Source: Nostoc punctiforme NIES-2108
GTDB lineage: Bacteria > Cyanobacteriota > Cyanobacteriia > Cyanobacteriales > Nostocaceae
Length of the DNA stretch: 64,000 bases
NCBI GenBank assembly: GCA_003326195.1
Contig: LXQE01000117.1
Coordinates: forward strand, 154,773-218,772
Direction of reading: 5' to 3'
Part shown: piece by piece, positions 53,578 to 62,836 of the stretch
How the letters are laid out: every line of letters starts with the position of its first letter
Numbering within the stretch: the first letter of the stretch is position 1
The notes under the pieces: generated by a model
The model's database searches: none
What the model was told of the DNA's origin: nothing
What the model saw: only the letters and a program-made list of their open reading frames with translations
Translations under genes and position numbers: made by a program

Positions 53578-54603
53578 TTATAACCTAGCAGCACATAAAG
53601 CAGCACCAATTAGGCCGACTTGCGAGTTGAGGATAACATACACCGGGATCTCTTCGAGGAGACGGCGCATTCTACCTTTTTGGGTGAAATTTAATAAGAA
53701 TCCGCTGTTTTGGATTAAGGGCAGGATTTTGGGTGCAATTCCACCAGCGATGTATAAGCCACCGTAAGGTAGGAGTTTCAAGGCAAGATTGCCGGCTTCT
53801 GCACCGTAAGCCTCTATAAATAATTGCAAAGTTTGTTCCGAGAGGCGATCGCGTTTTTCTAGTGCAGCCGTACCAATGACAGCACCGGGATCGACACTTT
53901 TCTCTTCTTGTCCGGCTTCTTGTTCCCAAGTTCTCACAATTTGGGCGATATCTGGTGATTCAGCAGCAAATTTGCGATCGCGCAGAAATTGGTAAATTGC
54001 TACAATTCCCATTCCAGAAACCACGCGTTCTACAGAAATGCGCTGGATATCATGCTTACCCAGCAGGTATTTCAACAGTTGAAACTCGATTTCGTTCCGA
54101 GGGGCAAAGTCAGCGTGTCCACCTTCTGAAGAAAAAACTTGATAGTCGTTTCCCTGTTTAATTAAAAATCCTTGCCCTAAACCAGTACCAGCACCAATAA
54201 TAGCAATAGGGGTTTCGGGTTGAGGTTTGCCAACTTGCAACGTGTGCAAGTCTTGTTTTTGTAAACCTGAAATGCCATAGCCAACGGCGGCGAAGTCGTT
54301 AATCAAAGAAATGTGTGGGATACCCAATTCTTCTTCTAAACGTTCGGTATCTAGGAACCAGGCTAAATTGGTTAGTTTGGCAGTATTTTTGACAATGGGC
54401 CCTGCGATCGCAAAACACGCCTTTTCTGGTGTAGGTGTATTAGCTTTGACCAAAAACTGCTGCACTATAGGTACTAAATCGGGAAAATCAGCACTGTGGT
54501 AACTTTCCTGATAAATAGTATGTGAATTTGGTGAATCTGATGTTTCAACCAATCGCAAAATAGTTTTCGTACCGCCGATGTCTCCTGCTAGTAACAAAGT
54601 CAT
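53578..54603 (-). CDS. glk: Glucokinase
   Basis: Starting at ATG 54603 (MTLLLAGDIGGTKT) the protein has 341 residues, normal for cyanobacterial glucokinase; the frame continues to 54672 but the extension is not family-like. It phosphorylates glucose with ATP at the entry of glycolysis and the oxidative pentose pathway. Motifs are the phosphate loop GDIGGTKT, ACFAIAGPI, LINDFAAVGYGI (catalytic Asp) and IIGAGTGLGQGFL. LYIAGGIAPKILP is the adenosine-site motif. It follows a histidine phosphatase gene on the same strand. Confidence 0.95.
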   Translation of the reverse strand: MTLLLAGDIGGTKTILRLVETSDSPNSHTIYQESYHSADFPDLVPIVQQFLVKANTPTPEKACFAIAGPIVKNTAKLTNLAWFLDTERLEEELGIPHISLINDFAAVGYGISGLQKQDLHTLQVGKPQPETPIAIIGAGTGLGQGFLIKQGNDYQVFSSEGGHADFAPRNEIEFQLLKYLLGKHDIQRISVERVVSGMGIVAIYQFLRDRKFAAESPDIAQIVRTWEQEAGQEEKSVDPGAVIGTAALEKRDRLSEQTLQLFIEAYGAEAGNLALKLLPYGGLYIAGGIAPKILPLIQNSGFLLNFTQKGRMRRLLEEIPVYVILNSQVGLIGAALCAARL

Positions 54604-54687
54604 AGAATTTATTCGTGAATTAATTACTTTTTTTGTAGGATATACCCAACGTAGCAGAAGGCATGAACGCAAATCTCTATCAGAGGT

Positions 54688-55335
54688 TTAAGCAAATCGA
54701 ATAACTTCTTCTATGTGGGTTAAATGGGAAGTATCTCCCGTTAGCTCTAATAACCATTCTGGGTCTTGGCGTACCACTTTTACCAGAGAACACAAAGAAG
54801 CTTTGACTTCTGTTTTGGCAATTTCCCCCACTAGTCCCATTGCTCCGCCTAACACAGATGCACCGTGCGCCACTAGCAGTATATCCTCTGGGAAGAACTC
54901 AGTAGCTAAACATCTAGCAGTTTGCCCAGAACGTTCTCGTACTTTTTCGTGAGTTTCAGGATATTTGGCGGCAATGCGCGAAGTATAGCTGGTGTCAATT
55001 CTGGGGAATAACTTTGCTAAAGCTGGAGTTGACAGTCTTTCGGGTTCTTCCGTCATCCAAACTGGATTTAGCCATTCACTCAAGCCTGTTTCGAGTTTAA
55101 TCGATAAGTTGAGCATTTCTGCAACTGCGTTTGCCGTTTGTACCGTTCGCAGGAAAGGAGAAGCGAAAATATGTCCAATCTTTTCTCCTTTCAATCGTTT
55201 AGCTAATTGCTGTGCCTGCACCATACCATCATCAGACAAAGGTGGATCGTAGCGTCGTTCGGCGGTGAGAAACCAATCGGGGTTTACGAAGTCGAGGCGG
55301 TTAGCGTGTCTTGCTATCCAGACTATTTGACTCAT
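54688..55335 (-). CDS. Histidine phosphatase family protein (phosphoglycerate-mutase-like)
   Basis: This 215-residue protein has the branch-1 histidine phosphatase fold: IARHANRLDF (the RHG-like motif reads RHA here), PLSDDGMVQAQQLAKRL, IFASPFLRTVQTANAVAEML and DILLVAHGASVLGG (second catalytic His). Arg8, His9 (within ARHA) and His157 or near it are the catalytic set. The substrate is not evident. It is 85 bases upstream of the glucokinase start, on the same strand, so it may share its operon. Confidence 0.9.
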   Translation of the reverse strand: MSQIVWIARHANRLDFVNPDWFLTAERRYDPPLSDDGMVQAQQLAKRLKGEKIGHIFASPFLRTVQTANAVAEMLNLSIKLETGLSEWLNPVWMTEEPERLSTPALAKLFPRIDTSYTSRIAAKYPETHEKVRERSGQTARCLATEFFPEDILLVAHGASVLGGAMGLVGEIAKTEVKASLCSLVKVVRQDPEWLLELTGDTSHLTHIEEVIRFA

Positions 55336-55558
55336 GAGTTTAATGATTCCGGTGAATAGAATTCGCCGCTAAACAAATATATAGATATCTGCAAGGAGGG
55401 CTATAAATATTAATATATTATGACAAAATCGTAATAATTTTTAATAATATTAACGATTAGGAAAAGTTATAAGTAGAAATTAGTTAAGATTGTGTAAAGA
55501 ACTCAAATGTAAGTACCAGACTGGGACGGTTCAAACCAAACTCCACGCTCAATATTAA

Positions 55559-56290
55559 TTATCCTAAATAAGCTTTTTTAACTCGCTCATCACTAATTAA
55601 TTCGGATGCTGCACCTGTTAAAGTTATAGAACCAGCCTCTAGAACGTAACCGCGATCGGCAATTTGCAGCGCCAAATTTGCGTTTTGTTCAACTAACAAA
55701 ATAGTCACGCCTGTAGCCCGGAGATTTTCAATAATAGAAAAGATTTCCCGGACGATCGCAGGTGCTAAACCTAAGCTAGGCTCATCTAAAAGTAACAGTT
55801 GTGGTTTACTCATTACAGCACGTGCGATCGCTAACATTTGTTGTTCACCACCGCTGAGGGTTCCTGCTAGTTGATTGCGTCTTTGTGACAAGCGCGGAAA
55901 TAGCTCAAATTGGCGCTGAATATCTGCTTTTATCTCAGCTTGATTGGAGCGAATATAAGCACCCAAAAGTAAATTATCAAATACTGTTTGCCGCGCTAAT
56001 ACTCTACGTCCTTCAGGACAATGGGCGATACCAAGTTGTACAACTTCATGAGTTTGGCGGCGGTTAATATTATGTCCATTATAAATAATTACGCCACTCT
56101 TAGGATTAACTACTTTAGATATGGCGCGGAGTGTGGTAGTTTTACCAGCACCATTAGCACCAATTAGAGTAACTACCTCGCCTTTTTGAATAATTAAATT
56201 AATTTTTTTGAGAGCTTGGATACCGCCATAATTAACATCAAGTTCTTGAACTTCTAAAATTGTATAGTTTGGTCTACTATCGGCATTCAT
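55559..56290 (-). CDS. livF: Branched-chain/neutral amino-acid ABC transporter ATPase (LivF-like)
   Basis: A 243-residue ATPase. Walker A is GANGAGKTT, the signature LSGGEQQ (in AGTLSGGEQQMLAIARA) and Walker B LLLLDEPSLGLAP, followed by a switch His replaced by LVEQN as in LivF. EVTLIGANGAG and IAHCPEGRRVLARQTVFDNLL are diagnostic of LivF. It is the last gene of the transporter set in this window, separated from livG by an opposite-strand Rpn-family gene of 840 bases, so its expression may need its own promoter. Confidence 0.95.
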   Translation of the reverse strand: MNADSRPNYTILEVQELDVNYGGIQALKKINLIIQKGEVVTLIGANGAGKTTTLRAISKVVNPKSGVIIYNGHNINRRQTHEVVQLGIAHCPEGRRVLARQTVFDNLLLGAYIRSNQAEIKADIQRQFELFPRLSQRRNQLAGTLSGGEQQMLAIARAVMSKPQLLLLDEPSLGLAPAIVREIFSIIENLRATGVTILLVEQNANLALQIADRGYVLEAGSITLTGAASELISDERVKKAYLG

Positions 56291-56467
56291 TGGCGGTTTA
56301 CATCCAGAAATGTTGATTCAAAATCTAAGATACATCAATCATACATTTCTTAAAACAGTGCGTAGGCGTACCCCGTCGTAAGACATTGCTGAAACTTCAA
56401 ACCAACGCCATAATACCGCAATCTTTATGATGTACCATTAATTACTGATAAATATATCAAGCGTCCA

Positions 56468-57307
56468 GTGGGAAAAGTAGCAGATATTGGTAGCAAGCGA
56501 CTAATTAATTTAGCTCCCGATGCATGGGTAAAGTGGGTGACACAGCGTCCTGAAGTCGTGGCGAAAGAAATTCTCGGCTCTGAGTTTCACTGGATTAGCC
56601 GCGAAACAGATGTGTTGGTGAAAGCATACAGTGCTACTCACGGAGATTTTTTAGTATTAAATGAACTACAGTTGCGTTACACGGCACAGATGCCTCTACG
56701 GATGAGAGCATATACTGCCTTGGCACAAGAACGCTATCGATTGCCAACTTACCCAGTACTGATCAACATTTTACCGCCCTCATCCACCTTAACTATTGCC
56801 AGTAGTTACGATCAGGAATTTTTGGGATTACGTGCCATCCAAGATTATCGCACGATCAATTTGTGGGAAATCGATGCTGAAATAGTCTTTCAGCAACCAC
56901 TACCATCGTTGTTACCCTTTGTGCCAATCCTGCGAGGAGGGGGAGAGGTATCAGTTGTGCAACGCGCATTACAGGCGCTACGAGCCGATGAACAGTTGAA
57001 CCAATTAGAATCATTGCTGGCATTTTTTGCTAGCTTTGTGTTAGACACGCCTTTAGTGCAACAAATCATGAGGTGGGATATGGCAGTATTGCGAGAATCG
57101 CCTTGGTATCAGGAAATTGAGCAAAGAGGTATTCAGCAGGGTGCGCGACGGCAGCTAATCCGGGTATTGGAACAACGCTTTGGTGAAATTCCCCATGAGG
57201 CAGAAATAAGGCTTGAGGGTAGGAATGTGGAGCAATTAGAAACTTTAATGGATAGCGCGATCGCTGTGAGTTCTTTAGACGAATTTTTGGTAGTTTTGTC
57301 TACGTAA
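56468..57307 (+). CDS. Rpn/PD-(D/E)XK-type protein with C-terminal DUF4351
   Basis: GTG 56468 starts a 279-residue protein. Residues about 15-150 resemble a Rpn-type or DUF4365-like nuclease fold: WVKWVTQRPEVVAKEILGSEFHWISRETDVL, cited as FHWISRETDVLVKAY, then LVLNELQLRYTAQMPLRMRAY (in parts), in which Asp, Glu and the following basic residues fit the PD-(D/E)XK pattern. The C-terminus (RRQLIRVLEQRFGEIPHEAEIRLE) is a DUF4351 region common in cyanobacterial Rpn-like proteins. The gene sits between livF and livG on the opposite strand, with only two bases between its stop and the livG stop. Upstream of the GTG the frame continues without an ATG. Confidence 0.8.
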   Translation: MGKVADIGSKRLINLAPDAWVKWVTQRPEVVAKEILGSEFHWISRETDVLVKAYSATHGDFLVLNELQLRYTAQMPLRMRAYTALAQERYRLPTYPVLINILPPSSTLTIASSYDQEFLGLRAIQDYRTINLWEIDAEIVFQQPLPSLLPFVPILRGGGEVSVVQRALQALRADEQLNQLESLLAFFASFVLDTPLVQQIMRWDMAVLRESPWYQEIEQRGIQQGARRQLIRVLEQRFGEIPHEAEIRLEGRNVEQLETLMDSAIAVSSLDEFLVVLST

Positions 57308-57309
57308 AT

Positions 57310-58101
57310 TCATTCATTTCCCAAGTAAGCTTCAATGACAGCCGGATCATTTCTGACAACTGCGGGTTCACCCAAAGCAATTAATTGACCAAAATCTAAT
57401 ACAGCAATGCGATCGCACAAACCCATAACTAATGGTACATGGTGTTCTATAAGGACGATCGTCAAATTGAAGTCATTGCGGAGGCTACGGATAAATTCAC
57501 TCAATTGCTGCTTTTCGTTAGGGTTCATCCCCGCCGCAGGTTCATCGAGAAGTAAAATTTGTGGTTGTAATGCCAAAGCGCGGGCAATTTCTAGCCGTCG
57601 CTGATCGCCGTAAGCAAAGTTTTTGGCTTTTTCGTCAGCGCGATCGCTCAATCCCACCAAATCTAATAAATCTAAAGCTTTTTGCTTAGTTTTTAATTCT
57701 TCACGAGGTGCTGGTGGTAATCCTAAAACACCTGTAATCATATTACTTTTAGTGTGTAAATGTCGGGCGATTATCACATTTTCTAACGCTGATAATTCCC
57801 CAAATAAGCGGATATTTTGGAAGGTACGGGCGATACCTAAAGCAGCAATTTGATGAGGACGCAGTTGAGAAACTTCTGCACCTTGATAAATTAATTTACC
57901 GCTAGAAGGTGGAATGAAGGCAGTAATCAAATTAAACAGTGTTGTTTTGCCAGCACCATTAGGGCCAATTAATCCAAAAATCTCATGTTGATTTACACTA
58001 AAAGATACATTATTTACCGCTACTAAACCACCAAAGCGGCGAGTTAATGCTCTTGCTTCTAAGACAATACTGCTGTTAGCTTCTGAAATACTATGTGACA
58101 T
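57310..58101 (-). CDS. livG: Branched-chain/neutral amino-acid ABC transporter ATPase (LivG-like)
   Basis: A 263-residue ATPase of the LivG group. Walker A is GPNGAGKTT, the signature region is AKNFAYGDQRRLEIARAL (the YGxQR form typical of LivG) and Walker B LLLLDEPAAGMNP. VLIEHHVPLVMGLCDRIAVLDFGQLIALG closes the domain. It pairs with LivF to power the LivH/LivM pore. It follows livM on the same strand with 54 bases between. Confidence 0.96.
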   Translation of the reverse strand: MSHSISEANSSIVLEARALTRRFGGLVAVNNVSFSVNQHEIFGLIGPNGAGKTTLFNLITAFIPPSSGKLIYQGAEVSQLRPHQIAALGIARTFQNIRLFGELSALENVIIARHLHTKSNMITGVLGLPPAPREELKTKQKALDLLDLVGLSDRADEKAKNFAYGDQRRLEIARALALQPQILLLDEPAAGMNPNEKQQLSEFIRSLRNDFNLTIVLIEHHVPLVMGLCDRIAVLDFGQLIALGEPAVVRNDPAVIEAYLGNE

Positions 58102-58155
58102 TTTTGCATATTATTGTAAATATATGACTCATGCAATAACTCTCTAAAACTTTTA

Positions 58156-59121
58156 TTACTTCGCGCCCTTTGCGTCCTTCCCTTCGGGACGCTTCGCGAA
58201 CGCGGTTCGTTTTTTCCTTTGAAAAATATCTGGAGTAATTAGCCCTTGGGGAAAAAAGATTGTACCTATTACTATTAGTAAGCCAAAAATAATTAATCTC
58301 CCATCTCGCAAAAACTGCGCTAACCAATTAGGTAAACCACCAGTATCAGCAAGGCTTCGCAGAATCTCTGGTAAAGCTGTAAATACCATACCTCCGACTA
58401 CTGGTCCTAAAAAACTTCTCGAACCACCAATTAAAACAAAAGTTAGATATATAATACTACTATCAAAAGTACCTTGACGAGCATTCCAGGTATTGAGGAA
58501 GTGAGCGCTAATTGCACCTACAACCCCTGCAAGCATAGCCCCCAATGTAAACGCTAAAACTTTGTAATAAGTCGGATCTATTCCCATTGCACCCGCAGCT
58601 AATTCATCTTCGCGGATCGCGATAAAAGCCCTTCCGACGCGGATACGTTCTAAACGATAAAGTAGCCCCATACTAATTAATAGTAATGGCAGAGCAATCC
58701 ATAAATATTCAAGTTGTGTTTGGAAAGGTTGAGGAATACCAAAAATTCCAACTGCACCGCCTGTAATGTCTAAATTGAGGGAGATGACGCGTAGAACCTC
58801 CACAAAAGCGATAGTTGCGATCGCTAAATAAATTCCTCGCAATCTCAATGCTGGAACTCCCACCATTACACCCAATAATCCACAAATTACACCTGCAATT
58901 AACATCTCCAATAACAACAAGTGAATTGGAAATAAACTACTGCTAGATGTAAAAACTTTTGTGGATAAAATTGCTGCAATATATCCACCTAAAGCATAAA
59001 ATCCTGGACTAGCTAAAGACAATTGTCCTGTCATTAGCGGTAAGTAAAGCGATAATCCTAGTAACGCCCCTAATACCATAGAGACAATTAAAGAAGCATA
59101 AGTAGCGAAAAAATCAGCCAT
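58156..59121 (-). CDS. livM: Branched-chain/neutral amino-acid ABC permease (LivM-like)
   Basis: A 321-residue permease with about eight to nine helices. Diagnostic text: GFYALGGYIAAIL, GVPALRLRGIYLAIATIAFVEVLRVI (in parts), FIAIREDELAAGAMGI and IGGSRSFLGPVVGG. The last 20 or so residues (KKRTAFAKRPEGKDAKGAK) are unlike LivM and are encoded by a dispersed repeat (CGCGCCCTTTGCGTCCTTCC, then GGGACGCTTCGCGAACGCGG at about 58158-58212), so the 3' end has been altered by repeat insertion without destroying the frame. Confidence 0.95.
   Translation of the reverse strand: MADFFATYASLIVSMVLGALLGLSLYLPLMTGQLSLASPGFYALGGYIAAILSTKVFTSSSSLFPIHLLLLEMLIAGVICGLLGVMVGVPALRLRGIYLAIATIAFVEVLRVISLNLDITGGAVGIFGIPQPFQTQLEYLWIALPLLLISMGLLYRLERIRVGRAFIAIREDELAAGAMGIDPTYYKVLAFTLGAMLAGVVGAISAHFLNTWNARQGTFDSSIIYLTFVLIGGSRSFLGPVVGGMVFTALPEILRSLADTGGLPNWLAQFLRDGRLIIFGLLIVIGTIFFPQGLITPDIFQRKKRTAFAKRPEGKDAKGAK
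58158..58212. repeat. Short dispersed repeat inside the 3' end of livM
   Basis: The words GCGCCCTTTGCGTCC and GACGCTTCGCGAACGCGG match short repeats found in intergenic regions at 8380, 17555 and 18985. Here they lie inside coding sequence and supply the altered C-terminal tail of the permease. Confidence 0.7.
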
Positions 59122-59178
59122 TTTATTTAATTAATATATTTTGATTAAATTTAATCAAACTATCGCTTTTATCAACTC

Positions 59179-59781
59179 TTAAGCTGTTAATATTTGCTCT
59201 GCTGTCAGCGCCAGTTCAGGAAAAGTTCGCGATCCAATTCGTTCTGAACCTCTAAAATGTGTGCATTGGTATTTACCCTCAGCATCTAATAGAAAAACAA
59301 ACACAGCCGGAACTTTTGGATTTCCCAAATACTCTCTTAGCCCAATTGCTAAATAATCTACAATCCAATATTCTGTAATACCTAAGCGTTGATATTCATC
59401 TAATTTATCAATGTAGTCATCTTCCCAATTAGTTGATGTCACCTCTACAGCTAATTGGATAGGTTCTTCAAGTGCAGCATAAGCAGAACGATTTGAGCGC
59501 CATTTATCTTTATCTATGACACTTACATCAGGCTTACGCCCTTGCTCTATGCCATTAGCAGTTATAGTTTTAAGTAATGCTGTATTTTTCACTACGTAAT
59601 TTAGATTTAGTTGCTTAATTTCATCATTAAAACTAAATAATATAAACTCAGCGACATCATCATGATTTCTGGTTGCACGCACTTCTACAATTTCTCCATC
59701 TACAAGTTCATATAAACCTGACTCTGGACAATGTTCTAAAAATTGCTCAAAACTTAATTTTTGTTCAGTATATGTTTTCAT
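59179..59781 (-). CDS. Uma2-family (DUF820) nuclease-fold protein
   Basis: A 200-residue Uma2 protein: YTEQKLSFEQFLEHCPESGLYELVDGEIVEV (in parts: CPESGLYELVDGEI), GRKPDVSVIDKDKW, IQLAVEVTSTNWEDDYIDKLDEYQRLGITEYWIVDY (in parts) contain the D...ExT...K pattern of the PD-(D/E)XK core. It is inserted between livH (14 bases away) and livM (57 bases away) on the same strand, in an otherwise complete amino-acid transporter operon. It is a different paralogue from the one at 48060-48701. Confidence 0.88.
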   Translation of the reverse strand: MKTYTEQKLSFEQFLEHCPESGLYELVDGEIVEVRATRNHDDVAEFILFSFNDEIKQLNLNYVVKNTALLKTITANGIEQGRKPDVSVIDKDKWRSNRSAYAALEEPIQLAVEVTSTNWEDDYIDKLDEYQRLGITEYWIVDYLAIGLREYLGNPKVPAVFVFLLDAEGKYQCTHFRGSERIGSRTFPELALTAEQILTA

Positions 59782-59795
59782 AGCGCTACGTCTCT

Positions 59796-60746
59796 TTAAA
59801 CTTTCTGAATAAACCGCCGTCCTAGCAAACCTTGGGGTCTAACTAATAGCATGATAAACAAAATTGCAAAGGCTACTGCGTCTTTATATCCAGAATAATC
59901 AGCAGGGACAAACGCCTCAACTAATCCGATTAACAAACCTCCCAACACTGCACCAGGAATACTACCTAAACCACCTAAGACAATTACCGCTAAACCCCGC
60001 AAACCAAAAGCAATGCCGAAATATGGCCCTGCAATACTAACACTAGATGCAACTAAAGTTCCTGCTAATCCTGCTAAAAAGCTGCTGATGAAGAATGTTA
60101 AGATGATAAAGCGATCGCTATTAATTCCTAACAAACTAGCCGTAGTTGGATCTTCTGCGATCGCTTGCATTGCCTTACCATATTTAGTTCGATTGATAAA
60201 ATAGGTAAGAATTGCCACTATCGCTACTGACACAGTAAAAATTACCACCTGAACACTGCGAATCGGAATTGGGTTTTCTGGACTCCCAAAGTTAATCGCA
60301 GGTGGCAAATTACCATAAGTATTTGCGGGGTATGTATAACTTTCCGCGCCTATTAAATACTGGATTAAATTCACAATTACCACTGCTACTCCCAAACTGG
60401 AAACAACAGTTAGCAAAGGATCAGATCCTTGACGGCGCAAAGGTTGAAAAGCAACACGTTCCATCACTACCCCTACCAATCCTGCTAAGGTGCTTCCTAA
60501 AATTAAGGCTATAGCAAATGGTAATTTTATCGGCAAGGCTGCATTAGCCAGCAAGCCATTAAATCCAAAGTTCCCACCCATAAGTGCATAAGTGAAATAT
60601 GCACCCAAGGTAAAAATCGCGCCATGAGCTAAATTAATAATGCCCAAAATAGAATAAACCAAGGTATATCCCAAGGCAAAAATGGCATAGACGCTGCCAA
60701 TGGATAACCCATTTAATAATTGCTGCAAAAAGATATTGATATTCAT
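59796..60746 (-). CDS. livH: Branched-chain/neutral amino-acid ABC permease (LivH-like)
   Basis: A 316-residue permease with about eight helices. Diagnostic sequences: LNGLSIGSVYAIFALGYTLVYSILGIINLAHG (in parts), GVVMERVAFQPLRRQGSDPL, AIAEDPTTASLLGIN and GLRGLAVIVLGGLGSIPGAVLGG. It starts 7 bases after the stop of the binding-protein gene, so both are one transcript. Together with LivM it forms the pore. Related cyanobacterial systems (Nat-type) take up neutral and aliphatic amino acids. Confidence 0.96.
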   Translation of the reverse strand: MNINIFLQQLLNGLSIGSVYAIFALGYTLVYSILGIINLAHGAIFTLGAYFTYALMGGNFGFNGLLANAALPIKLPFAIALILGSTLAGLVGVVMERVAFQPLRRQGSDPLLTVVSSLGVAVVIVNLIQYLIGAESYTYPANTYGNLPPAINFGSPENPIPIRSVQVVIFTVSVAIVAILTYFINRTKYGKAMQAIAEDPTTASLLGINSDRFIILTFFISSFLAGLAGTLVASSVSIAGPYFGIAFGLRGLAVIVLGGLGSIPGAVLGGLLIGLVEAFVPADYSGYKDAVAFAILFIMLLVRPQGLLGRRFIQKV

Positions 60747-60753
60747 GTAGCAA

Positions 60754-62016
60754 CTATTTTAGAAATGTGAATTTACCTTGACTCCCGTCTTTTTCCATTT
60801 TGATTTGAGCAACATAAAAATCTTTTTGCACAACTTCACCTGTGGGGGTAAAACCAATTTCACCCAATGGTGTATTGTATGATCCTTCAAGTATTTGTTT
60901 GTTTAACTGTGTCCGTAACTCTGGTAGCTGTAGTTTGTTGATTTTGCTCTTTTTATCTAAAGATTGGAGTGCTTCGACATAAACCTGCACTGCTGCAAAA
61001 GCTTGGGCACTAAATTGGGGTGGTTCTTTTTTATATTCTTCAATATAGGCTTTACGAAATGCCGCGTTAATTTCACCTGGATGTTCTGGACTGTAGGCTT
61101 GAGCAATCAATACCCCATCACAAAGTGCTTTACAAACTGGCAATAAATTCGATGTATTTAGACCATTTCCACCGACAATTAAGCCTTTATAACCCAGTTC
61201 TCGCAATTGCCTAACTAAATTACCACCATCAGCAGCCAAGCCAGAAATAATTACCAAATCTGGTTTAAGATTAATCGCATTGGTCGCTTGGCTCTGAAAA
61301 TCTGTATCACTAGTTTGGAATTTTTGCACTGTTACCAATTCCAGCCCTTGATCTTTAACTGTTTGCTGAAAAATTTCCGTTTCTGACTTGCTAAATGCAT
61401 CATTTTGGGCGTAGAAAACTGCAACTTTTTTCAGTTGAGGATTTTGCTTAAGTGCCGCTTTCACCGAATTAGGGGCAACGATGGAAACTGGTGCAGAAAC
61501 ACGAGCAACGTAATCACCAATTTCAGGAATATTTTTAGCAGTATTTGATGGCCCAATAATTGGTACTTTTGCACGTTCGCCAATCGGATCGGCACTAAAG
61601 GCTTGCTGTGACAAAGTTGGCCCGACAATTCCAATAACTTTATCTCTATTAATTAGAGTTTGAAAAGCGTTAATTGCTCCTGCTTCATCACCGCTAGTAT
61701 CTTGAAAAACTAATTTAATTGGTGTGCCATTAACACCACCTTTACTATTGAAATACTTTTGGGCAAGTTTGGCTCCAGCGACTTGCTCTTGACCCAATAA
61801 TGCCACATTACTAGTTTGGGCAACACCAATACCAATAGGAATAGCACCTGATAATGTACCCGTTGTCGCTGGGGTATTGGTTGCAGTGTTATTTGGGGTA
61901 GTATTTGGACTATTAGTGGGAGAATTTGTGACTGTACTAGTACCACCACCACAGCCTGTTAGTAGTAAAGCGCAAGTTGATAATAATGCTGTTGTCCGAG
62001 CGATCGCGTTGTTCAT
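60754..62016 (-). CDS. livK: Branched-chain/neutral amino-acid binding lipoprotein (LivK/NatB-like)
   Basis: A 420-residue periplasmic binding protein. The signal ends in a lipobox (LLLTGC, Cys22), followed by a Ser/Thr/Asn/Pro linker (about 27-52) and a Leu/Ile/Val-binding fold: IGIGVAQTSNVALLGQEQVAGAKLA (in parts), IGIVGPTLSQQAFSADPIGERAKVP, FQSQATNAINLKPDLVIISGLAADGG and LKVGGNGLNTSN-like text. It is the first gene of the transporter set. Homologues in Anabaena serve neutral amino-acid recycling during nitrogen-fixing growth; this role is inferred. Confidence 0.95.
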   Translation of the reverse strand: MNNAIARTTALLSTCALLLTGCGGGTSTVTNSPTNSPNTTPNNTATNTPATTGTLSGAIPIGIGVAQTSNVALLGQEQVAGAKLAQKYFNSKGGVNGTPIKLVFQDTSGDEAGAINAFQTLINRDKVIGIVGPTLSQQAFSADPIGERAKVPIIGPSNTAKNIPEIGDYVARVSAPVSIVAPNSVKAALKQNPQLKKVAVFYAQNDAFSKSETEIFQQTVKDQGLELVTVQKFQTSDTDFQSQATNAINLKPDLVIISGLAADGGNLVRQLRELGYKGLIVGGNGLNTSNLLPVCKALCDGVLIAQAYSPEHPGEINAAFRKAYIEEYKKEPPQFSAQAFAAVQVYVEALQSLDKKSKINKLQLPELRTQLNKQILEGSYNTPLGEIGFTPTGEVVQKDFYVAQIKMEKDGSQGKFTFLK

Positions 62017-62284
62017 CGTTGGATAATCATCTAGTTATGAGATATTCGGCAAGAGTTAATAGCAAAGTTCATAATCTGCAAACAGAATAATGCAGATTTA
62101 CGCTTTTGCACGAATTCTATTAAATCATTCTTATTTCACCATGCAAAGAGAAATATTCAAAGTGCTTGTAAATACAAATTATTATAATTAGTAATGATTT
62201 TATCATTCCCCGGTTCTACTGCTATGAAGTCGCTGGAAAACTATCCGCGTAATTTTAGGTCGGTTAAGTATTGAGTGAGGAATC

Positions 62285-62710
62285 TTAAGTGCTTTTTTCA
62301 TTACCAGTTAATTCTCTAGGTTCGTAGTGACGGCAACCGTTACATGGTCCTTCGGGATTGATAGCACAGCGGATGTAGCCAGACCTAGCATTAAACTTGC
62401 AGCTGATATCGCCAATCAGATAACCTACCCCTTCTAAATAATAGCGATCGCCTTCCACAGGTCTGACGTTTTGCCGTCCCTGCACCACTGGAAAATTCAT
62501 GGCTGCTTGCCTCATCCGCAAGCGCGATCGCTGGGTTCTACGGATCATCCACAGGGAAAACAGGGACGGTAAAAAACCAACGGCAATCACTAAAAGTGTC
62601 TTTAACACCTTCTTTTTACCTCTTCTGTGCGCTGATTGATTGTCCCTGATGTTACACTCTGGTTTTACGGAAGTGCAAATATTAGGGCGGCTTTGTTTCT
62701 TTGTCACCAA
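62285..62710 (-). CDS. DUF6464-type hypothetical membrane protein
   Basis: Translation starts at GTG 62710. The 141-residue protein has a basic N-terminus, one hydrophobic helix (TLLVIAVGFLPSLFSLWMI, about 37-56) and a C-terminal part with four cysteines: YYLEGVGYLIGDISCKF, GYIRCAINPEGPCNGCRHYE (in parts: YIRCAINPEGPC). The CAINPxGPCxxC pattern is typical of a cyanobacterial family (DUF6464) and may bind a metal. The role is not known. Confidence 0.75.
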   Translation of the reverse strand: MVTKKQSRPNICTSVKPECNIRDNQSAHRRGKKKVLKTLLVIAVGFLPSLFSLWMIRRTQRSRLRMRQAAMNFPVVQGRQNVRPVEGDRYYLEGVGYLIGDISCKFNARSGYIRCAINPEGPCNGCRHYEPRELTGNEKST

Positions 62711-62836
62711 CTATGGTTGCAAAGAAATAATGGCAGTGTGGTATCTAGCAATTTTGAGAAATAAGTTCCTTCTGCCACTTCAATCAGCATAACTGTTACA
62801 ACCTCAAGGGTGAGATGCCGTTGAATGTTGATAATT

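Noticed and set aside
55559..62016. Urea ABC transporter (urtABCDE)
   Set aside because: The binding protein and ATPases fit amino-acid Liv/Nat-type proteins better, and no urea genes are near.
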